From assembly GCA_002104935.1 (NCBI GenBank), contig MCGT01000012.1:496001-560000 (forward strand): a DNA stretch of 64,000 nt. Reading direction: 5' to 3'. Shown piece by piece: positions 41,665 to 50,873 of this stretch. This DNA is from Hesseltinella vesiculosa. Taxonomy: Eukaryota; Mucoromycota; Mucoromycetes; Mucorales; Cunninghamellaceae. The translations under genes and the position numbers were made by a program. The notes beneath the pieces were generated by a model. It was given only the letters and a program-made list of their open reading frames with translations, did not search any database and was not told where the DNA came from. The number at the start of each line of letters is the position of its first letter. Within the stretch, counting starts at the first letter, position 1.

Positions 41665-43920
41665 CTAATCATATACAGCTAGACCCTTGAAGCTAGGCTT
41701 GGACAAATCTTTCTTCATGAATTCAAGGGGTGTGAGGGGTGCCTTGGCCATAGGCGATTGCACGTCCTTGCCTTCCATAAAGGTCTTGAGCATGTTTTGT
41801 GAGAAGCCAGCAACCATTGCCATGCCGGGGGTATCGTGGGAGCCTTGAGCAGTGATGGGCATGGCAACAGCAGCCAAATTCCACCACACGATCTCAGGAG
41901 GCTCATAGCCGGCGTCGTGGTACTTTGTTACGATCGTTTCCCACAGGGTATCAAAGGAGGATGCGGATGGGTCGGCAGTAGCGTCAAATTGCATATCGGT
42001 GAACACAAACAGGCGCTTGACCATATCTTCTTGCTTGATCTTGAACTTGATGGCCATGGGCAGTAGCAGGTCCACAAAAACCTTGTAGAGATTAGTCGAG
42101 CCACCCCATGGTGCCTTGAGAGCTTGCTTCACTTGGTCAACAATGGATTGCTTGGGGTCAATCTTGACAACGCTGGGATTGGAGTCGAACGTGATCATCA
42201 TTCCGGTAAAGGGGGGAGCAGCAAGAGCCAATAAAGTCAAGGACAAGCCAATAGCAGCATGCATAGGGGTAGCGCCGTTGGGCATCGCACCGCCCCATTC
42301 CATCGAGCCAGACACGTCACACACGGCAAGCGATCCACGAAGGGAATGATCAGGGCCACAGGCGTCTTGGAGAGCACGGATGTAAGAGGACCACTGGCCA
42401 TCGAGCAGGATGCGTTCTTCGTCGGGAGAGTCGGTGTCAATTTCGGATGCCCGCATTGCAAAGTCTTGGGGGCCAAGCACACCACCAGCAACCTTGGATT
42501 TTCCATTGACGACATCCCGCAAAAACTGAGAGTACTCATCCTTGGCATGTTTGGAAAACAGACGACGGTTGGATTGCATACACAGTGAAGGCACGTGTGA
42601 GAAGTCGATAGCCTTCCAGTCGTTTTGAGACATACGGCACTCGGGTAGATCCAAAGCCTTGCGCAGAGGGGACAGGATTTGGCGGCGATATAGTTCTCTG
42701 GCACCATTGAGACGATAGGCACGTTGGTCTTGCGCAAGCTGAGGATCCTTGATAAACAGCAGTTCAGCAATGGAAGTGGCCATGAGGGAATACTTGTCAT
42801 GCGCCGAGGCCAAGGAGGGCGCCCACTTGGCAGCAAAGCTGAGGGCGTTGGTGAGTGCATACTTGTCAGCGTCGGCTGAGGTGGACGAGTCAGGGCGGGC
42901 TTCATTGAACGACTTCAAAATGGCGGCATCTTCGGCAAGCTTTTCGGCAAACAGGCGAGCGACCGTGAAGTGAAGGGCGCGATACACCACGTCGGTATTG
43001 AGCAAATGGCTGACGCGTTGCTGGCGTTCATGGCGGAGGTCGTGACGATCACGGGTCGCCTTTTCCTTGGTAGCGCGGGCCAGATCGGCCACTTCCTTGG
43101 CTGCCTTGGCCTTGACATTGGCGGAGACTTTAATGTGCTTCTTCTTTAATTCGGCTGCTTGCTTGCGGCTGATTTGATTACGGAGTCGACGGGCAGCACG
43201 GACTTCTTCATCACGTTGATCACGAGGGTGCTCCAGGGCAATGGAGGCAATAGGGTTGGGTGCATCTCCCAAGGCATAGATCGACACCAAGTTGAGCAAG
43301 TCCTTCCAATAGCCGTGGGATCGGTAGAACAAAGGCTTGGACTTCTTCTTCTTGGTATCACCAAAATCAGACCCAGCCCAGCTGCTATCCTCGTCAAGCA
43401 TGTCCCAGCCATCGGCGACCAGCTGGTCTTGCTCGGATAAGGCGCGGTTTGCCACAGTCCCTTTGACAAGGAACTCCAGGTTCTTCACAGCGGTACGTGG
43501 GTGGCGCTTAAGGAGCCAGAAAAAGCATCGATAAAACGCATTTTTGTCCTTTTTGCCGTCATGGATAGAGCGGCAGTGGAAGATGATTGTGAGAGTGGCC
43601 AGTGGATGGCGTTCATAGGCTTTTTTGAGGTGTTTCTGCAAGTCGACAACGTTAGGTAGCGACGAGTACAGATCGACACAAGCGTTGCTGGTGGTCGAGT
43701 TTGCTGTGGCTCCGTTGGTTGTGATGGTGAGCTGCTGAATTTTTTGGAGCGCCCGAGCAAACGCCAGAGTATCATCGGTTGTAGATTGGGCTTTAGGTTG
43801 CTTCTTGGGCTTTGGCTTTGCTGCTGCACCAAGTGACTCATCTACCTGCTGCCACAAAAGTTCCTGGTTGTGAAGCGATTCGAAATATGGAAGATCGGAT
43901 GGAAAAGTGTTGAATGACAT
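41665..43920 (-). CDS. DUF2828 (TROVE-like) + von Willebrand factor A protein, paralog 2
   Basis: Single exon, 751 aa, starting MSFNTFPSDLPYFESLHNQ. It has the same domain order as paralog 1 (RSIHDGKKDK, FYRSHGYWKDLLNLVSIYAL, AAKWAPSLASAHDKYSLMAT) and an intact vWA metal site: DVSGS, Thr in GSTNLYKVF and Asp in FTDMQFD. A Lys/Ala/Glu-rich charged helix occupies roughly residues 245–310. DNA identity to paralog 1 is patchy, with one block of 86 identical bases (42760–42845 against 40120–40205), so duplication was recent or conversion has acted. The stop lies next to an A-tract at 41641–41664. TATA-like and ATGAGTCAT elements lie upstream. Confidence 0.85.
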   Translation of the reverse strand: MSFNTFPSDLPYFESLHNQELLWQQVDESLGAAAKPKPKKQPKAQSTTDDTLAFARALQKIQQLTITTNGATANSTTSNACVDLYSSLPNVVDLQKHLKKAYERHPLATLTIIFHCRSIHDGKKDKNAFYRCFFWLLKRHPRTAVKNLEFLVKGTVANRALSEQDQLVADGWDMLDEDSSWAGSDFGDTKKKKSKPLFYRSHGYWKDLLNLVSIYALGDAPNPIASIALEHPRDQRDEEVRAARRLRNQISRKQAAELKKKHIKVSANVKAKAAKEVADLARATKEKATRDRHDLRHERQQRVSHLLNTDVVYRALHFTVARLFAEKLAEDAAILKSFNEARPDSSTSADADKYALTNALSFAAKWAPSLASAHDKYSLMATSIAELLFIKDPQLAQDQRAYRLNGARELYRRQILSPLRKALDLPECRMSQNDWKAIDFSHVPSLCMQSNRRLFSKHAKDEYSQFLRDVVNGKSKVAGGVLGPQDFAMRASEIDTDSPDEERILLDGQWSSYIRALQDACGPDHSLRGSLAVCDVSGSMEWGGAMPNGATPMHAAIGLSLTLLALAAPPFTGMMITFDSNPSVVKIDPKQSIVDQVKQALKAPWGGSTNLYKVFVDLLLPMAIKFKIKQEDMVKRLFVFTDMQFDATADPSASSFDTLWETIVTKYHDAGYEPPEIVWWNLAAVAMPITAQGSHDTPGMAMVAGFSQNMLKTFMEGKDVQSPMAKAPLTPLEFMKKDLSKPSFKGLAVYD

Positions 43921-44004
43921 CTAATCTGCAAAGCGATTGGTGTGAGAGAACAAGAAAAGAAAAAACTGAAAAAGGCGTGTGAATGAAGAAAGTTCGCCGC
44001 GTCC

Positions 44005-44012
44005 TATTTATA
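44005..44012 (-). promoter_or_regulatory. TATA box candidate for DUF2828 paralog 2
   Basis: On the minus strand the sequence is TATAAATA, about 85–90 bp upstream of the start at 43920, in a normal position for a TATA element of a gene with a short leader. Confidence 0.45.
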
Positions 44013-44068
44013 GTCTGAGCCTGCCGCAGGCTTCATTCCAGCATTTGCCACCTGCCGCAATGTCAGCC

Positions 44069-44077
44069 ATGAGTCAT
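44069..44077. promoter_or_regulatory. Palindromic ATGAGTCAT upstream of DUF2828 paralog 2
   Basis: Perfect 9-bp Gcn4/AP-1-type site, 149 bp upstream of the start and 57 bp upstream of the TATA candidate. The surrounding GTCA…CATGAGTCATTTTC context is shared with the site at 41423–41431. Confidence 0.5.
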
Positions 44078-44484
44078 TTTCAAAATACAGAATTATAGAC
44101 AACTGCTTTGTGCAACGTCAGTGAGGCTCGGCTTGCTTGGATTCAATCTTTACTCATCGTTACTCAATGTTTTAACTCAAGCATTGACAAGGTTGTGCTG
44201 ACTACTTTAAAAAAATTGGATAACGGAACCAGACGTTGGCTTTCTTCTATAAAGAGGTTAGGTCTTTGGCGTACGTCTCCAAGCTAGGACTGCGCGCTAC
44301 GACGTTGGTGAGCTTGTGTGCTTAGGCAAAAAAAAAAAACATAATGCTCTTGGAGAAGCTGGCACTAAGCCAACCGATAGCAAATGGCTCATCCTACTTG
44401 CACATACCCTTCACAAGCTAGGATTTCCTTAATTGGAATTCTCAGTCGGATATAGAATTGACGCTGGCGGTTTTTTTTTCAAAA

Positions 44485-44795
44485 CAGAAACAAAAAGAAA
44501 AATGCTGTGGAGCGCTTTTAAGCTATTCTCTCAGCACTGTATTTTGCATGGATGTACATTGTTATGGAAGATACTGTAGCAAAAGAAACCAAATTGATGG
44601 ATGATGGCCACTCACACTTTTGAGGAATATCGTTTAGAAAGCCCGACTCCCCAGCTAAAAGATGTCAAAAACCGGGTCTTTTCCCCAGGGGTCACCCAGA
44701 CGGTGTGTCGAAAATAATCAGCGTAGAAGCATCCCAGATCGATTCGCTTCAAATTTTGCAAGAGAATACAAGGTGATGGGATATACCCATGGTTA
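44485..44795 (+). repeat. Dispersed repeat, copy F
   Basis: Landmarks in the same order as the other copies: AAAAATGCTGTGGAGCGCTTTT, GTATTTTGCATGGATG, GACTCCCCAGCTAAAAGATG, CCCAGGGGTCACCCAGACGG and CTTCAAATTTTGCAAGAG. The coding-like part is broken. It lies between DUF2828 paralogs 2 and 3, which accounts for the longer spacer there (1067 bp against 393 bp). Confidence 0.55.
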
Positions 44796-44987
44796 AAAGC
44801 ATTAGCCAGTTAGACATCATGGCAAGGAATGGGAGAGGCTGAAAGACTTTGCTGCTCTGCCATTTGGCACGAGGAGAACAAAGAGTAAACCTGCTGCTAT
44901 CATTGACTACCAGGTGTTTTTTTTTAATGATAATTAGATATCATAGCATATGTATTAGCAGATGAGTTGAAAAATGAAAAAAAGAAT

Positions 44988-47303
44988 CTAATCGAGAATT
45001 TGTAGGCCAGAGAAGCTTGGTTTCGCAAGGTCATCTTGCATGAGTTGGAGAGGCGTGATGACGGGCCGTTCCTTGGCTTGGCGGGACCGAATGGCGTCGC
45101 CTTGCATGAATGTCTTGAGCATGCTTTGCGAGTAACCGGCAACCATGGCCATACCAGGGGTGTCATGAGAGCCTTGGGCAGCAAGAGGTATTTGGCGGTC
45201 GCAGAGGTTCCACCAGACAATCTCGGGAGGCTCGTAGCCAGCTTCGTGGTACTTGATGACAATGGATTCCCACAGCGTTTCAAATTTGCTGGGTTTGTTC
45301 CCTTCATCATTTTCCTCGGTGCTGCTCGTTTCCTCGGTGGGCATGTCGTTGAACTGCATGCAAGTGAATACAAACAGCCGCTTGACCATGTCTTCTTGCT
45401 TGATCTTGAATCGAATGGCCATAGGCAGCAAGATATCCAGGAACACCTTATGGAAATTGATGCTGTAACCCGAGGGAGCTTTGCTGATCTGGTGGGCCTG
45501 TTCAACAATGGACGCAGAGGTGTTGATTTCCAATAGCGCAGGCTCATCCCCAAATGTCATCATCATATCAGCAAATGGAGGCGAAGACAAAGCCAACACT
45601 GTCAAAGACAAGCCAATGGCAGCATCCAAAGGTCGCACACCAGGTACAGAACCATAGTTCATTGAGTTGGATATATCGCAGATAGCAAGCGATCCTTGAA
45701 GGGTTTGGCCACCAGTGGCTTCCGTAAGATCACGAAGATAGGACGCCCATTGCCCGTTGAGGAGCTGGAGTTGCTCCCTGGGAGTTTTGTCGTCGACTTG
45801 AAGTGCACGCTGGACAAGCTCATGAGGGCCGAGAGAGGCGCCAGCGACCGAACGCTCGCCTTTTTCCACAGCACGCATGTACCTAGCAAATTGGACCTTG
45901 GCATGGCGGGCAAAAAGATCGCGATTGTCTTGCATGCACTTGGCGGAAACGTGCGAGAAATCGATCTTTTTCCATTCGTTTTTGGACATTCGGGTTTCGG
46001 TCAGGTCCATGGCACGGCGCAGAGGACCAAGTACTTGGCGGCGGTAGAGATCGCGCGCTCCATTGAGGCGATAGGCGCGGCGATCCTGGGCTAGCACAGG
46101 ATCCTTGAGGAAAAGCAGTTCAGCAATGGAGGTGGCCATCAGCGAGAATTTGTCATGGGCAGAGGCCAGTGAAGGTGCCCATTTGGCAGCAAGACTGAGT
46201 CGGTCACCGAGTGCATATTTGGTGGAAGCTTCGGTCACGACAAATGAACGCAACACATCCAAGTCCTGTTCTAGCTGGGTGGCAAACAGGCGGGCCACGG
46301 TGAAATGCAGGGCACGGTACAATGGGTCGTGCTTCAAAAGATGGGTGACCTGCTGTTGGCGGTCGTGTCGGACATCTTGACGGGTACGGGCGGCTGCTTC
46401 CTTTGCAAACTGGTTCTTGTGGTCTTCTTCACGTAGGTGGCGGGCGAGCAGTTTTTCTGCCTTTTTGGGATGCATCTCCTTGCGCTCTTTGGCAGCTTCA
46501 CGGTAGAGAGCGACTCGGGATTGACGTGCAGAACGGACATGACTGACGACAGGCTGACGAGGATGGCTCAGGGCAGTCGAGTTTGCAGGATCTTCTGTAT
46601 CGCCGAGCACGTAAATCGACACCAAGTTCAGCAGGTCCTTCCAGCAGCCGTGAGACTTGTAAAACAATGGCTTGGGATTGACAGGCTTTTCGATGCTTTG
46701 CGGGTGCCTGTCATCGGTATCCATGTGGTCGACCTTGTCAACATCCGTGTCCATAGGCTCACCAGTAGCGGCTGCCTGTTGCTGACTGTCGGTAGCGGGG
46801 TCATCTGACTTCAAATGATCCTGGTCCGTGACAGGGCGGCTGGGGATGGCACCCTTGACGACGAATTGCAGGTTTTCCAGAGCAGTCTTTGGATGGTTGT
46901 TGAGCAGCCAATAGAAACACTTGTAGAACACGTTCTTTTCTTTTTTACCGTCGTGAATAGAGCGGCAATGGATGATGATGGCGACGGTCAGCATGGCATC
47001 GTGTTCAAAGGCCTGCTCGAGCTTGTTGTGCAGGTCGTCAAAGCTGGGAAGGGACGAGAACAGGTCCAGACAGGGGTTGTCAGTGGTGGTCAAGGCTTGA
47101 GCGTTTCCGTTTTGAACACGCGAGAACTGCTGGACCTGCTTGAGGGCTAACATAAATGGGTGTGATTTTGGGGCTCTGCGCAGGTTGGGTGCCTTGTTTG
47201 CTAACGTTTTGGACGAGAGGGCATCCACCTCTTTGGCCAATGCATCTTGATTATGCAGCGATTCATAAAAAGGGAGATACGATGGGAACGTTTCAAAAGA
47301 CAT
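44988..47303 (-). CDS. DUF2828 (TROVE-like) + degenerate von Willebrand A domain protein, paralog 3
   Basis: Single exon, 771 aa, starting MSFETFPSYLPFYESLHNQ. Conserved blocks include RSIHDGKKEKN, FYKSHGCWKDLLNLVSIYVL, FTVARLFATQLEQDLDV and AAKWAPSLASAHDKFSLMAT. The vWA domain keeps DISNS for DxSxS, but the other metal ligands are changed: the Thr of GSTNLYKVF is Ile (GYSINFHKVF), and the Asp of FTDMQFD is Cys (FTCMQFN). It is the most diverged of the three. Residues ~170–210 carry an extra acidic linker (MDTDVDKVDHMDTDD). The spacer to the TBC gene upstream is only about 154 bp, so its promoter is very compact, and no ATGAGTCAT is seen there. Confidence 0.83.
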   Translation of the reverse strand: MSFETFPSYLPFYESLHNQDALAKEVDALSSKTLANKAPNLRRAPKSHPFMLALKQVQQFSRVQNGNAQALTTTDNPCLDLFSSLPSFDDLHNKLEQAFEHDAMLTVAIIIHCRSIHDGKKEKNVFYKCFYWLLNNHPKTALENLQFVVKGAIPSRPVTDQDHLKSDDPATDSQQQAAATGEPMDTDVDKVDHMDTDDRHPQSIEKPVNPKPLFYKSHGCWKDLLNLVSIYVLGDTEDPANSTALSHPRQPVVSHVRSARQSRVALYREAAKERKEMHPKKAEKLLARHLREEDHKNQFAKEAAARTRQDVRHDRQQQVTHLLKHDPLYRALHFTVARLFATQLEQDLDVLRSFVVTEASTKYALGDRLSLAAKWAPSLASAHDKFSLMATSIAELLFLKDPVLAQDRRAYRLNGARDLYRRQVLGPLRRAMDLTETRMSKNEWKKIDFSHVSAKCMQDNRDLFARHAKVQFARYMRAVEKGERSVAGASLGPHELVQRALQVDDKTPREQLQLLNGQWASYLRDLTEATGGQTLQGSLAICDISNSMNYGSVPGVRPLDAAIGLSLTVLALSSPPFADMMMTFGDEPALLEINTSASIVEQAHQISKAPSGYSINFHKVFLDILLPMAIRFKIKQEDMVKRLFVFTCMQFNDMPTEETSSTEENDEGNKPSKFETLWESIVIKYHEAGYEPPEIVWWNLCDRQIPLAAQGSHDTPGMAMVAGYSQSMLKTFMQGDAIRSRQAKERPVITPLQLMQDDLAKPSFSGLQILD

Positions 47304-47457
47304 GATGTTGGGATGGGAGCGAGAAAAATAAAAAGAAAGAAAAAAATGGGCCTTTTGAAGAGCGCGCCAAACTGTAACTGTTTGACTTACATTGCCGAAA
47401 CTGTGCCATGACAGGATTTGAGAGGAGAAACAAAAAAAAGTTTATTCATCTGGGATA

Positions 47458-49644
47458 TCATGAAGGAGGCTTTGAGTGTCGCACAGTTTTCGCTCTTTCC
47501 ACAAATCGCTTTGCTTCCTTGGCCTTGTATAACAGAGTACCGGCTACTCCTCCACGCTGAAGTTTTGGCGCTGGGTTGCCTTTTCTTCGTTCGTCTCGGC
47601 GCCGTTTGATCAGATCCCGACGTCGCTCCAGATCTTGTTCGCTTAGCCTTGTCATTGATCCATATTTGTAATAAGTGGCGTCCAGCAATTGGTGGCAATC
47701 TACCATGCGTTTTGGCATATTTTGTACTACTTGAAACACTTCCAGCGGATCAGTCACCGACAAGATAGCTTGCTCGTTCAATTTGAAGATGGTCAACGCT
47801 ACTCGCATCAACGTATGCTTTCCTTCGCTGTCAATCAAAAACCCGTCAGTCAGATTCGCCTGTTTTTCCTTTCCAAAAAAAAAAAAAGCAAACTTACTAG
47901 AACAAGCAATCCCAAACACGTAATACAGACTGCAGGATGATGTGTCAGTATGCAACTGCGGTCGATTTTTTTTTTTTCATCTTTCCGTTGTTACCTCGGT
48001 TGGGAGAATGTTAATAAACAAGGTCAAAAACCAGTGGCTAGTGACCAAGGAGCTTGTAGGCAGGCCAAGGCCGGCTGGATCTTCGCAATCCCAAAAGGAG
48101 CGGCCACTAGAGACTCGTTGCCAAATCAAAGGGCAGCGTTCGGAGAGAAGCATCATCAAGATGTTCTGATCAATGCTGGCACCTTCCATGGATACGTCGT
48201 ACACATTGGCAGGCAAAATGTCTTGGATCAGCGTCACGAATGTCCAAAACGCATGCTCTTCGTCCATGAACAGTAGCAGGAACCCGGCAATGTAATTGAG
48301 TGATTGGCAGTAGCCGATGGAAGGGGCGTAAACCGAGAAGGCGTACAGCATGTTGCGTAGCGATCGGATAGCCGGTGAATCGCCTTCTTGAGGCATTGCC
48401 ACGGTGGTAGAATTGCGGTTTTTGGATTTGAATTGTACATTGTCGGGAAATGTGCGATGCAAGTCTAAAAAGAGGCAGAAAAAAGAAGGGTAGAGATGAG
48501 TGTCCCTGTCGGTCCACTTTTTTCTCTTTCCAAGGATTACCTCGTTCTATAATATCTAGGTATTCGTTGCCATCCATACCCATGTCCTTTGCTTTCTTGA
48601 TACAATTTCGGTACACGCCTGGGTTGTCTTGCATTTTGATTTCAGCTCCACTGTAATGGAACCATGCCTACAATGACTTTTTGAGTGGCACGGCTTTTTT
48701 TTTTCTTTTCAGGACTCACATTGGCTCGGAATTCAGGAGGTATACCTTTTCGTACATAGCGTTTGACTATTACAAAAAGAGGGCGATGAGAACCACCCTC
48801 CCCTACATTCAGTTTTTTTTTTTTTTTTTTGTACATTTGCTGCTTGGTTGGGGCCATTCGCCATGATTTTCTTCCAATAAGGTGCGCCATTTTGCCGACC
48901 GTCGAGCCATGATGGGTGCATAGGTTTGATCGAAAGCTTCATATTCTTCAGGAGCAATCCACTGTGTTGATTGGGTAAATCCGTACTGATCCCTAACAAA
49001 AGAAATGAGGCCGTACTCTTTTTGATATAGCTTGAACTGATTTACCTTCGTTGTGTGTCTGTGGTTTGGCGTGGGGGCGGGTAAAGGTTCTTGCCATCGT
49101 CGTAAAGTTTGGGGGCCTGGCTGGACGAGGAGTGGTGTTTCCAAAGCGAGAAACCGTGAGATTTGGCGCTTTGCGATCGACGGGCAAAATGAAGCTTGTC
49201 TTTGAATTGAAGGGAGATTTTCTTTTCCAGTGGTGCACTGGTCGGGCCAGACTGTTTCGAAGGAAGAGGAGGTGGAGGCTCAGTGGATGGCGAACGGCCT
49301 TGCTGTAGAGGCACGCCAGGATCGATACGCAAATCCTTGGAGGAGGACTTGAGCTGGGGCGACGGAGCGGGTCTCGAGGTATGTTCCAAGTCGTCGTCAT
49401 CGTCATCATCATCATAGTCAGAACCGCTATCCAAGGATGAGGCGGGTATGGATTCAGGAGGCATCAGATATGAGGGCGAAGACGTGTGCAAGGCGGTGTA
49501 GGAATCATCTTTGGGCCGGGGCGGTTGGTTGTGTTGTTTTTTAAGATGCATCACAGCCGTGAATGATGACGAACGACCCCGTAGTCGGGGAGGTGCAGGT
49601 TTACCATTGCCGGATGTTAGCGATCGTGTCAGTGGGGACGTCAT
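47458..49644 (-). CDS. TBC-domain Rab GTPase-activating protein
   Basis: Residues 1–200 are disordered and Ser/Pro-rich with an Asp run (SDYDDDDDDDD). The TBC domain follows over several exons: VKRYVRKGIPPEFRANV, DLHRTFPDN (arginine finger), LRNMLYAFSVYAPSIGYCQSLNYIAG (Gln finger in YCQ), MDEEHAFWTFVTLI, SSLVTSHWFLTLFINILPTE. The C-terminus is charged (LERRRDLIKRRRDERRKG). By family it speeds GTP hydrolysis on a Rab protein in membrane traffic. The layout is closest to GRTP1/Gyp-type TBC proteins, and the Rab target cannot be told. Introns lie near 49040–49000, 48840–48780, 48720–48670, 48540–48465 and 47995–47890. About 640 aa. Confidence 0.85.
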
Positions 49645-50873
49645 GATGGGTTACAAGCACAATGAAAATAAAACAAGGAGGTATCGCAGTATCAAATAAA
49701 TAAACGTGATGGCCCTAGGCTTGGTAATGAATGGATGGGTAACAAAACTATGAAATAAATAGCGGGAAAGATCGCACTCTCCTCCTGTAATGGAATAGTA
49801 ATGAATAAAAAAATGAAGGGTCGAAAAAAAAAAAAGAAGAAAACAGAAGATAAAGAAAAGCGTGCCGGACAAAAAAAAAAGGAGACTTTTTTTTCTACCT
49901 GAGCTTTTGTGAGAGCGTGGAGTTTCATTGTAGTTTGAAAGCCCATCCGTCAACGTTCACGGCTGCCTTTCTTGAACAATCAACCTATCTATTGCGCCAA
50001 AAATAAACCTGGTCCTATTTTGACCTACAAACGTGACGCGATACTGCCGTGTCATGGAGGAGATCAACATACCTAAGCCAATCCAAGTATCACCGTTGCT
50101 GCCTAGCGTTTCTTGTTTCTTCCAGAAACGAGCTACCACATAACAAAAAAATAAGCGAACATTCTCACCAATGCTTGCCCTCTCCCACCATGTCACTTTA
50201 TAAAAGATCAAGAAAAATGGCAAAAAGTAATAAAAAAGGTATGACACAACGATCCTTCTTTGAACCTGTCGGGAACACACTGTGAAATGAATGGCTCGGA
50301 AAATCTAACCTCACTAAACACTGCACAGGGACAGAAAATGACTGATTGGCAATCCTGGCATGGTGAGGATAACCAGATCACGCCTACGCCCTGACCATTG
50401 ATTGGCCCCCTATTTTCGGTATCCGATGCAATCCAATAACAAACAATTTGAATGATGGAGATTTCTGGGAATAAGATACAAGGTTTGATAGCTTGTGCCA
50501 AAACGCAAGGTTTGAAGGCTTGTGCTAGGAAGGTTGGCCAACGGTCCCAAGAAAAGGTGAACTGAACACGACGTGACAGCACGTTTTTACCCATTTATTC
50601 CCTATTTTTGAAGACGAGCAGATCATCCTTCATTGTCCACGAGGTGATGCAAGTGCATGATTTTGCTGAACAAATGTTTGGTGAGATTCTCATCATGATG
50701 AGCAAATCCTGACAATCAAAGCGATGTGCTCATTTTGCACCAATGAGAGAGAGGCATTGCCAACTGACAGGCGGAAGCACGTCATTGCGGCCGAATCCTA
50801 TTTAGCCAGACACATTTTTTTTTTTTTTTACACCTCTTCTCTCTCGTATTTCTCTTTCTTCTTTTCATACATC
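49645..50873. other. Divergent intergenic region between the TBC and F-box/WD40 genes
   Basis: About 1.2 kb between two genes transcribed away from each other. Only short frames are present. A T-tract at 50815–50829 lies 45–60 bp before the F-box start. Around 50470–50525 a short near-repeat (CAAGGTTTGA…GCTTGTGC twice) is visible. No RNA gene was found. Confidence 0.45.

Noticed and set aside
50724..50873. Longer N-terminus for the Met30-type protein from ATG 50724
   Set aside because: The extra 50 residues include a Phe run from a T-tract that elsewhere lies upstream of start codons; the ATG at 50874 fits the local pattern.
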